The notes under the pieces: model-generated
The model's input: only the letters and a program-made list of their open reading frames with translations
Databases searched by the model: none
Told to the model about the DNA's origin: nothing
Program-made: the position numbers and the translations under genes
Shown: positions 1-5,282 of the stretch, piece by piece
Layout: every line of letters starts with the position of its first letter
Numbering within the stretch: the stretch's first letter is position 1
NCBI GenBank assembly: GCA_003343995.1
Contig: QAKE01000093.1
Span: 1 to 5,690, forward strand
Length of the DNA: 5,690 nt
Direction of reading: 5' to 3'
Origin: Bacillota bacterium
Lineage (GTDB): Bacteria; Bacillota; Clostridia; Christensenellales; Borkfalkiaceae

Positions 1-9
1 TATTCCATA

Positions 10-14
10 TCCTC
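10..14 (-). promoter_or_regulatory. Possible SD of the next operon gene, off the left edge
   Basis: On the minus strand GAGGA lies 8 nt after the kinase stop codon. The ATG at 8-6 is only one base from it, too close to be its start, so a start codon just beyond base 1 would fit normal spacing. This suggests the operon continues leftward, perhaps with a transporter or another enzyme. It is a short motif at a window edge, so the call is tentative. Confidence 0.3.
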
Positions 15-22
15 ATTTATTT

Positions 23-1540
23 TTATAACTGATGCATATATTTCTTAGTAACATCATATAAATCAAAATATATTTTCTTTAATGATTGATATTTTTCATA
101 ATTTTTTATATTCGGCTTTATAATTTTATCCACCTCAATATAATTTTCCAACTCTTGATAACTCTGAAAGTGTCCAGTACCAACAGCCGCAATCATGGCA
201 TCTCCGTACGAAGCGCCTATTGTAACTTCTGCGGTTTTGATTTCACGACCTGTTACATCTGCAATAATCTGAAGCCATTCTTTATTTTTTGTTCCTCCCC
301 CTACACACATAAACTGAGCAATCTCAAGACCATTTTCTTCTAAAATATCAATATGTTGTGCAATGGAATATGCAACACCTTCCAAAACAGCCCGATACAA
401 ATGAGCCCTTGTATGATGCAATAACAATCCAAAAATCACCCCTTTTGCATTCGCATCATTAATCGGTGTTCTCTCCCCAGCAAAATACGGAAGGACAATT
501 AAACCTTCACTTCCAGCCGGTATTTCTTCTGCAAGTTTTGCCATTTTTGAAAACGCATTTTCTCCCCTAGCTTTTTCATCTTCCGCAAAATCTATAAACA
601 TTACATCTCTTATCCACTTCGTAAGAGCCCCTGCTGTATTTGTACCACCATCTATGCAATAAGTATTCGGAACTAGATAATCCCCAACCCATATACGATC
701 ATCTTCTACTAACCGGTCAGAACAATACATAATATAGCTAGTAGAACCTAACTGTACCATTAAATTTCCAGGCTTAAAAATGCCTGTACTAATCGCCTCT
801 GCTCCCGAATCATCGGTTCCAGTAACAACCGGAGTTCCTTCCTTAAGCCCTGTTTCCTCTGCCGCTTTTGCTGTTACATACCCTACAACTTCTGCAGTCT
901 CCTTTCCCTCTGCCAATTGATCCGCCCTACAATAAAGCTCTTCTGCATATTCTTTTTGTATAGACAAATCGGAGGCATAACATGGTGCAAAAGATGAAAT
1001 AGCCAAATAACGATCAATTACATACTTGCCAGTTAATTTTGCCGTCAAGTAGGACGATGCAGTTAAAAACTTATACGTTTTTTCATGTATTTCCGGCTCA
1101 TTATTTTTAATCCATAAAATTTTAGGCATACAATCAGAAGAACATAACGGATCATTAAAAAGCTCTTCTAATCTTTCCTCTCCATAATATTTCTGAAGAA
1201 ACTCAATTTCTTTTTCTGCCCTTGCATCAATTCCATATAAAATAGCTTTTCGCAATGGCTTACAGTTCTTATCTACCGGAACAACATCCGCACTTAAAGC
1301 ACTGGCCCCCACCCCCTTTATCTTCGAGGCATCTATCTTCGATTCTTTTATCAATTGTTTCGATAACTTACAAAAGTCTCCCCACCAAATTGCTTCTGCG
1401 TCATGCTCAAAATAATTAGGTTTTGGATTTTCTACGCCATGTTTAGCTATTGCAGTTTGAATAATCTTACAATTTTCATCCATTAGAACGCCTTTACTTT
1501 CATTCGTTCCAATATCAATTCCCATAAAATAGGACTTCAT
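23..1540 (-). CDS. FGGY-family carbohydrate kinase (xylulokinase-like)
   Basis: This is a 505-residue cytoplasmic sugar kinase of the FGGY family, transferring phosphate from ATP to a sugar or polyol hydroxyl. The N-terminal domain opens with the phosphate-binding motif GIDIGTNESKG (residues 7-17). The second domain has VVTGTDDSGAEA (238-249), where D244 aligns with the catalytic base of xylulokinase, then the phosphate loop QLGSTS (263-268). The C-terminal adenosine motif VGGGTKNKEWLQ is at 413-424 and GASYGDA at 442-448. Length is normal (~490-520) and all key motifs are present. The ATG start is supported by AAGGGAG at 1557-1551, ten bases upstream and overlapping the stop codon of the preceding BtpA/SgcQ gene, so the two are probably translationally coupled. 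It is the last gene of the operon in this window. A kinase here implies import of an unphosphorylated sugar. Family is secure; FGGY members are hard to assign to xylulose, ribulose, AI-2 or other substrates from sequence alone. Confidence 0.93.
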   Translation of the reverse strand: MKSYFMGIDIGTNESKGVLMDENCKIIQTAIAKHGVENPKPNYFEHDAEAIWWGDFCKLSKQLIKESKIDASKIKGVGASALSADVVPVDKNCKPLRKAILYGIDARAEKEIEFLQKYYGEERLEELFNDPLCSSDCMPKILWIKNNEPEIHEKTYKFLTASSYLTAKLTGKYVIDRYLAISSFAPCYASDLSIQKEYAEELYCRADQLAEGKETAEVVGYVTAKAAEETGLKEGTPVVTGTDDSGAEAISTGIFKPGNLMVQLGSTSYIMYCSDRLVEDDRIWVGDYLVPNTYCIDGGTNTAGALTKWIRDVMFIDFAEDEKARGENAFSKMAKLAEEIPAGSEGLIVLPYFAGERTPINDANAKGVIFGLLLHHTRAHLYRAVLEGVAYSIAQHIDILEENGLEIAQFMCVGGGTKNKEWLQIIADVTGREIKTAEVTIGASYGDAMIAAVGTGHFQSYQELENYIEVDKIIKPNIKNYEKYQSLKKIYFDLYDVTKKYMHQL

Positions 1541-1555
1541 CGCAACTCATCTCCC

Positions 1556-2368
1556 TTATTCATGACATGCCCGGTATTCTCTTACTTGATCCATAAATTC
1601 TTTTACTCGTTCTGGATCAATGTGATTTTCAAATTTCCCGTCTTTTTTAAATGTTGTCCCTACCGTTACGCCATCCGAAATATCTAATTTTTCCTTAATA
1701 TTACGCGCATTACAGCCTGTTCCACATAATACTGGCACATCGATGGATTCTCGAATTTGTGTAATAGAACCAGAATCTGCATCTTGACCTGCATACTGCC
1801 CCATAATTAGAAAAGCATCTGGATGTGCATCAAAAATAGTAGATTTCGCAATATCTATAAGTTCTCTTTCTACTATGTACTCATCTGATTCATTATTGAT
1901 AAAATATAGCATTTTTAAATCATCTAATCCCAATGCTTTTTTTCTTCTAAGAATCGCTCCAATATCAGGCATTGTAATCCCGTCGTCTCCAGCATAAACT
2001 CCAGTAAATAATCCTCGTATAAAATCCGCATCTACAGCAGCTGCCAAATCAATTGCTGCCATCGGGTCAGCTTCACAATCTATACCAAATGGTATTTTTA
2101 TATCACTCATCAATTCTCCAATAACTCTTGCCATTGCTGCTGGTCCAATATAATCTATTTTCTGCTGATATGGAAGACTAAATTCGTTCGAAATCAATAC
2201 GCCGTCTACTCCTCCATCCTGAAGTGCTTTTAAATCTTTTCTTGCATCTTCTACTGTTTTTTTCATGGAATCTCCTTTTTTAAACAAAGGATCTCCTGGA
2301 AACGCATTTAAATGTAATAATGCGATAATTGGTTTATCTGTACCAAACATTTCTTTTAACCACCCCAT
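1556..2368 (-). CDS. BtpA/SgcQ-family TIM-barrel protein
   Basis: This 270-residue protein matches the BtpA/SgcQ family along its whole length; E. coli SgcQ has about the same size. Shared features with SgcQ include the start MGWLKEMFGT, IIALLHLNAFPGDP (14-27), GGVDGVLISNEFSLPY (52-67), AAMARVIGELMSDIKIPFG (77-95), FIRGLFTGVYAGD (116-128), IAKSTIFDAHPDA (173-185) and TFKKDGKF (239-246). The family is a TIM barrel whose enzymatic role in sugar operons is not established; in E. coli sgcQ sits in a putative PTS/sugar-epimerase operon, and cyanobacterial BtpA was named for its effect on photosystem I stability. No signal peptide or membrane segment is seen. AAAAGGAG at 2385-2378 precedes the ATG by nine bases and ends just after the HAD stop codon. 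Company with an epimerase, phosphatase and kinase suggests a step on a sugar or sugar phosphate. Family is sure; reaction unknown. Confidence 0.92.
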   Translation of the reverse strand: MGWLKEMFGTDKPIIALLHLNAFPGDPLFKKGDSMKKTVEDARKDLKALQDGGVDGVLISNEFSLPYQQKIDYIGPAAMARVIGELMSDIKIPFGIDCEADPMAAIDLAAAVDADFIRGLFTGVYAGDDGITMPDIGAILRRKKALGLDDLKMLYFINNESDEYIVERELIDIAKSTIFDAHPDAFLIMGQYAGQDADSGSITQIRESIDVPVLCGTGCNARNIKEKLDISDGVTVGTTFKKDGKFENHIDPERVKEFMDQVREYRACHE

Positions 2369-2385
2369 TGCTCAACTCTCCTTTT

Positions 2386-3195
2386 CTACTCTTTTTCTGG
2401 ATTTATACAAAATCGCTCCACTACTTCCTCTATTGCATTTTCATTGTTTGTTCGCTCTGTTACATAGTCTGCCACCTTTTTTACATCCTCTGGAGCATTT
2501 GCTACCGCAATCCCTATTGCTGCATTTTTTATCATATCCATGTCATTATAAAAATTACCTACCGCAATAATATTTTCTTTTTCGATTTTTTCTACATCTG
2601 CTATTATCCCGATTCCTTTCCACTTGGATATTCCATCAGCCATAATATCAATACATTCTGGCTCTGATAATGTATAAATAATTCCAGATAAATAGGTATC
2701 AATGTAATTTCCAATTTTTTCAAAATCCCGCAAGGCCATAAACCCCTCCAGTCCTTCGCGCAGATCAATATCTTGCGTATTATGATACCTTTTGGGAAAC
2801 ATTTTTATATCATCAGCATATTCCCTCGTTTCATCCGTCATAATATTAACTGTCCAAAAACATCCATCACATATATGCAGTTCTAACTGTTCTTTCAAAC
2901 AATACTCGATTAGTGTTCTGCACTCTGTTTCTGGAATCCGCTGGTTATATATTACTTTTTTATCACTACACCTTATTATTTTTCCACCATTATTTAAAAC
3001 AAGATATTCTACACAATAATCTTCCGTATCAAGACTCCGCATATCCATATCTCTTCTTCCAGTAACAAAAGCTGTCACAAACCCCTTTTCTTTTGCTTTT
3101 TGTATTGCTATTCGGTCAAGATTCTTTAAGCGATAGTCGTCTCCAACCGCCGTCCCATCCAAATCCATTGCTAGAAGCCCTTTTATATCTGTCAT
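2386..3195 (-). CDS. Cof-type HAD-superfamily hydrolase (sugar-phosphatase-like)
   Basis: This 269-residue HAD hydrolase is of the Cof (IIB) type, a family that dephosphorylates small sugar phosphates and related metabolites. Motif I is MDLDGT (10-15) with nucleophile D11 and acid/base D13. Motif II is FVTGR (43-47) with T45. Motif III lysine lies in SKWKG (190-194; K191 or K193). Motif IV is VGNFYNDMDM (212-221). The C2-type cap lies between, about residues 80-185. The usual GDxxND of motif IV reads GNxxND here: N214 replaces a normally acidic Mg2+ ligand, while D218 is kept. Activity may therefore be reduced or altered. The start ATG is preceded by AGGGGG (3208-3203), seven bases upstream; this is weaker than the neighbouring SD sites. 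It follows the epimerase by 27 nt. In an operon that also has a kinase, a phosphatase could remove a dead-end product or act at a different pathway step. Confidence 0.9.
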   Translation of the reverse strand: MTDIKGLLAMDLDGTAVGDDYRLKNLDRIAIQKAKEKGFVTAFVTGRRDMDMRSLDTEDYCVEYLVLNNGGKIIRCSDKKVIYNQRIPETECRTLIEYCLKEQLELHICDGCFWTVNIMTDETREYADDIKMFPKRYHNTQDIDLREGLEGFMALRDFEKIGNYIDTYLSGIIYTLSEPECIDIMADGISKWKGIGIIADVEKIEKENIIAVGNFYNDMDMIKNAAIGIAVANAPEDVKKVADYVTERTNNENAIEEVVERFCINPEKE

Positions 3196-3222
3196 TTTGA
3201 TTCCCCCTGCCAGCGTAATTTT

Positions 3223-4077
3223 TTATACTTCCACGACGGGACAATTTCTTAACCATTCCGCCGTATGTTTTGTTGCTGTATTCGGATCTCCAAAATATAT
3301 CTGATTATTAATCTCCATAGTAATAGATTCCTTATAGTCATAATCTGCTAGTGTTTGTAAATAATCACTTATTGGGTTCGTTCCCTCTCCCGGAACCAGA
3401 TGCCCCGCCGGATTCCCATCTGCCAAATGTACATGAGAAATTCCCCCAAACGTATGATAATAATCTTCTACAGATTCTTCGCCAACCGCTGCGGCAACAC
3501 AATCCACACATGCTGTCAGATACGGAGAATTCACTGCATCAATTAAATCTTTCAGCGTTTCTTTGTTGTAGCAAAGATTGGATTCATATCTTTGAAGCTG
3601 TTCCATAACCATCTTAACTCCTATTTTTTCTGCATATTCTGCCATTTCCTGAAGCGCTTCTACAGAGCGTTTATAGGCAGCATCCCAATCTTCATCAAAC
3701 AGTGCATACCCCATTTGAGCAAAATAATAATCCGCCCCAAATTCTTTCGTATCTTCGATATAATCTTTTACAATATCAATACTTTTTCTTCTTACATATG
3801 GATTAGATGATGCCACATTAATCGGATACAGACAGATTTGCTCCGCTGTAAAGACTGACATTTTAAGTTCCCTCTCATCCAGCATTTTCCGAATATTCTG
3901 CACTCGTTTCTGCCTTTTTCCAATCGGTGTATCAAAAGTACAATAATGTGGTGCCCCACCCCAAAAATCTACCCTTTTAAACCCATTTTCAGCAATTGAA
4001 TCAAAACAGTATTCCAAACTATACTGTTGATAATTTACAGTCATAATTCCAAATTGATCAAAATGAATTTTATGCAA
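3223..4077 (-). CDS. FrlC-like sugar epimerase/isomerase (AP-endonuclease-2 TIM barrel)
   Basis: This protein of about 284 residues belongs to the xylose-isomerase-like TIM-barrel family and resembles FrlC (fructoselysine 3-epimerase) and ketose 3-epimerases. Matches to FrlC include GIMTVNYQQYSLEYCF against its N-terminus, DFWGGAPH (near residue 40), YPIN, EQLQRYESN, the VDC segment and HVHLADG. Numbering from the TTG start, the expected metal ligands are all present: E159 (MEQL), D192 (CVD), H217 (HVH) and E255 (MEIN); E165 in RYESN matches a substrate-binding Glu of this family. A longer frame opens at GTG 4086, but that codon overlaps the SD itself; GGAGG at 4090-4086 is eight bases from TTG 4077, so TTG is preferred. 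It is the first intact gene of the operon, and its start overlaps the stop of an epimerase remnant. Ketose or Amadori-type 3-epimerase is a reasonable guess; the true substrate is unknown. Confidence 0.88.
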   Translation of the reverse strand: MHKIHFDQFGIMTVNYQQYSLEYCFDSIAENGFKRVDFWGGAPHYCTFDTPIGKRQKRVQNIRKMLDERELKMSVFTAEQICLYPINVASSNPYVRRKSIDIVKDYIEDTKEFGADYYFAQMGYALFDEDWDAAYKRSVEALQEMAEYAEKIGVKMVMEQLQRYESNLCYNKETLKDLIDAVNSPYLTACVDCVAAAVGEESVEDYYHTFGGISHVHLADGNPAGHLVPGEGTNPISDYLQTLADYDYKESITMEINNQIYFGDPNTATKHTAEWLRNCPVVEV

Positions 4078-4085
4078 ATCTGTCA

Positions 4086-4090
4086 CCTCC
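4086..4090 (-). promoter_or_regulatory. SD deciding the TTG start of the FrlC-like gene
   Basis: Minus-strand GGAGG is followed by eight bases (TGACAGAT) and then TTG at 4077-4075. The only other upstream candidate, GTG at 4086, shares its first base with the SD and so cannot use it. No in-frame ATG occurs before residue 12 of the TTG-initiated protein, which already lies inside the conserved first strand. The SD lies in the last codons of the upstream epimerase remnant, whose TAA is at 4072-4070, giving an eight-base overlap typical of translational coupling. Confidence 0.65.
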
Positions 4091-4091
4091 G

Positions 4092-4107
4092 TTCAAAATA
4101 TTTTGAA
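4092..4107. repeat. 16-bp perfect palindrome TTCAAAATATTTTGAA
   Basis: The two 8-base halves are exact reverse complements with no spacer. It lies one base upstream of the GGAGG of the FrlC-like gene, inside the coding end of the epimerase remnant. It could bind a dimeric regulator or fold into a weak AT hairpin near the SD, or it could be coincidental in AT-rich coding sequence. No second copy was noticed in the window. Confidence 0.4.
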
Positions 4108-4193
4108 ACGTATTTAGCGATTGAGCATAATATTTTTCCGCGCCATCTGCGTATTCTTCCATTGTAATCTCCAGAGCTATGGGCCCTTTATTC

Positions 4194-4214
4194 CATGTCG
4201 ATGATTGCATGTCG
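4194..4214. repeat. Direct repeat CATGTCG x2 at the truncation junction
   Basis: CATGTCG occurs at 4194-4200 and 4208-4214, seven bases apart. It sits exactly between the point where epimerase similarity ends on the minus strand (about 4195) and where UTRA similarity begins on the plus strand (about 4215). Short direct repeats are common at deletion end points, so this may be a trace of the event; two 7-mers this close may also be chance. Confidence 0.4.
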
Positions 4215-4329
4215 GGCATACTAGCTCATGATATACAAACCTTAGAAATCGTTACTGCCTCTCCTCCACAGTCTACTTTACTAAATATTCCAGAAAATGA
4301 AGCAGTTTTCATGACTACCGAAACAATCT

Positions 4330-4356
4330 TTGATACCAAAGGTCGTGTGGTAGAAT
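4330..4356 (+). promoter_or_regulatory. Candidate promoter for the intact GntR regulator
   Basis: TTGATA (4330-4335) and TAGAAT (4351-4356) are each one mismatch from the sigma-A consensus, and TG at 4348-4349 makes an extended -10. The spacer is only 15 bases, shorter than the ideal 17. The site lies inside the UTRA remnant and would start transcription near 4363, about 60 bases before the regulator ATG. It could replace a promoter lost with the deletion, but it also encodes the conserved GRVVEY segment, so the match may be accidental. Confidence 0.25.
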
Positions 4357-4426
4357 ACACCAAATCTTATTCCAGCGGTAAAAAATTTATTTTTTCCACA
4401 GTTATGGAGTAAAGGAGTATATTATT

Positions 4427-5158
4427 ATGGGAAAATTAATTCAATTATTAAGCGAAGAATTACAAGAAAAAATAGAAGAATATATAGAAACACATGAATT
4501 AAAAGCACATGACAAACTTCCTTCTGAACGCTCTTTATGTGAACTATTTTCTGCAAACCGTGCCACTTTGCGTGAAGCATTAAAGCATATGCAAAACGAA
4601 GGGATTATCTATACTCAACATGGCAAAGGAACTTTCATCGCCGAATCCAAATATACTGAAGATGTGCAAAGATTTATTTCTTATTCTTCTGGATGGGCTG
4701 CAGATGGTTATGAAGTAAAAAGTAAAGTAATTGACTTCGTAATTATTGAGGCACCAAAAAAAATCGCCTCATCATTGCAAATAAAAATTGGCACTTTAAC
4801 TTACTTACTCCGAAGGATTCGCTATTTAAATAACACACCTCTTTTTCTCGAAACAGCATATATTCCCGTGGAATATTGTCCGAAACTAGATAGTTTTAAC
4901 TTTGCAAAATGTTCTCTTTATAACATATTAAAAGAATTTTATCATATCAACTTAACACACCAAGAACAAACTATCGCCATTACAAAATTAAGTTCCTATG
5001 AAGCACATTTATTAAATGTCGCTAAAGATATTTCAGCCTTTTATATCAAAGGGTTAACGCGAACAGATAAGGGAACTCCTTTTGAATACTGCATCTCCCT
5101 TATCCCTTCAACTAAATATAAAATGTACGGAGAACTGAATACCTCCCCCAAAAAATAA
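4427..5158 (+). CDS. GntR-family transcriptional regulator, HutC subfamily (wHTH + UTRA)
   Basis: This 243-residue regulator has the standard HutC layout and length. The N-terminal winged helix is at about residues 3-72: DKLPSERSLCELF (29-41), ANRATLREALKHMQNEGII (43-61) and the wing HGKGTF (65-70). A UTRA effector-binding domain follows at about 95-235: LTYLLRRIRYLNNTPLFLET (124-143), YIPVEYCP (145-152), SLYNILKEFY (163-172) and KGTPFEYCISL (215-225). HutC-type regulators usually repress neighbouring catabolic genes and release DNA on binding a sugar, sugar phosphate or other small ligand, so the minus-strand epimerase-kinase operon is the likely target. The ATG is preceded by AAAGGAG (4411-4417) at nine-base spacing, and that SD overlaps the stop of the UTRA remnant 14 nt upstream. 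No frame damage is visible. A strong terminator follows. Family is secure; ligand and operator are unknown. Confidence 0.95.
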   Translation: MGKLIQLLSEELQEKIEEYIETHELKAHDKLPSERSLCELFSANRATLREALKHMQNEGIIYTQHGKGTFIAESKYTEDVQRFISYSSGWAADGYEVKSKVIDFVIIEAPKKIASSLQIKIGTLTYLLRRIRYLNNTPLFLETAYIPVEYCPKLDSFNFAKCSLYNILKEFYHINLTHQEQTIAITKLSSYEAHLLNVAKDISAFYIKGLTRTDKGTPFEYCISLIPSTKYKMYGELNTSPKK

Positions 5159-5210
5159 AAAATATCAAGGGCTTGCTATAAGTAGCGTAATCCCTTGACA
5201 TTTTTTATTT
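5151..5210. terminator. Bidirectional intrinsic terminator
   Basis: TCAAGGG (5165-5171) pairs with CCCTTGA (5192-5198), and flanking A-rich and T-rich tracts extend the stem with one mismatch. The 20-base loop contains a small inner hairpin, GCTA/TAGC (5175-5178 with 5183-5186). A T-rich run follows at 5201-5210 on the plus strand, and the A-rich stretch at 5151-5162 gives a U-rich tail on the minus strand. It overlaps the end of the GntR gene and can serve both it and the converging minus-strand gene that ends at 5283. The remaining bases 5211-5282 hold no feature I can recognise. Confidence 0.85.
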
Positions 5211-5282
5211 ATCTTAATCAAATATTCAAGTCTTTCAAACAACAATGGTCTGGCTTCCTCAAAAATTTCGATTATCTAATAT

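Larger units (their letters stand above)
4070..4195 (-). pseudogene. C-terminal remnant of a second sugar epimerase/isomerase
   Basis: A minus-strand frame with no start signal reads about 41 codons from roughly 4195 (WNKGPIALEITMEEY) to TAA at 4072-4070. The piece GPIALEITMEEYADGAEKYY followed by AQSLNTFQNIL looks like the last beta strand and C-terminal helix of an FrlC/xylose-isomerase-like barrel; the Glu in ALEI matches the final metal ligand (MEIN in the intact neighbour, VEL in FrlC). The frame is open to 4225 but the stretch beyond 4195 does not look like this family, and a stop closes it at 4228-4226. The rest of the gene, over 200 residues, is absent. It overlaps the start of the intact epimerase by eight bases, so the full gene was probably the original first gene of the operon. 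The family call rests on a short segment. Confidence 0.62.
4179..4412 (+). pseudogene. UTRA-domain C-terminal fragment of a GntR/HutC regulator
   Basis: The open frame encodes up to 77 residues, of which about residue 13 onward (from ~4215) is the C-terminal half of a UTRA ligand-binding domain: ILAHDIQTLEIV, LLNIPENEAVF, DTKGRVVEYTKSY and the ending KKFIFSTV. It lines up without gaps with residues 176-221 of the intact regulator that follows (LTHQEQT..., HLLNV..., DKGTPFEY), at roughly 13 of 46 identities by eye. The N-terminal DNA-binding helix-turn-helix and the first half of the UTRA domain are missing. ATG 4179 has no SD, and the first dozen residues are antisense to the epimerase remnant or at the junction, so a native start is unlikely. 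The stop TAA overlaps the AAAGGAG of the next gene, implying the two regulators were once a tandem operon pair. Confidence 0.75.

Noticed and set aside
86..343. Plus-strand 85-codon open frame
   Set aside because: Antisense to the FGGY kinase; Phe/Ile/Cys-rich composition, no SD and no recognisable domain.
549..566. cre-like sequence TGAAAACGCATTTT
   Set aside because: Matches only the left half of the catabolite-repression consensus and lies deep inside the kinase coding region.
2265..2667. Two overlapping plus-strand open frames of 101 and 112 codons
   Set aside because: Antisense to the BtpA and HAD genes and overlapping each other in different frames; Leu/Phe/Tyr-rich translations are the shadow of AT-rich coding DNA, not real membrane proteins.
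2792..3019. Plus-strand 75-codon open frame
   Set aside because: Antisense to the HAD gene, with no SD or family signature.
3351..3810. Plus-strand open frames of 85 and 72 codons
   Set aside because: Antisense to the FrlC-like epimerase, whose metal-site motifs lie on the other strand.
4179..4181. ATG 4179 as the true start of a small 77-residue protein
   Set aside because: No SD upstream, the first residues are antisense to the epimerase remnant, and the recognisable part is only the tail of a UTRA domain.
4181..4186. GGGCCC palindrome
   Set aside because: Six-base symmetry alone is not informative; it encodes Gly-Pro of the epimerase remnant.
4205..4235. Plus-strand promoter TTGCAT ... 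GATATA for the regulator
   Set aside because: Spacing is 19 bases or more to any reasonable -10, and the boxes are weak; it also overlaps the inferred junction.
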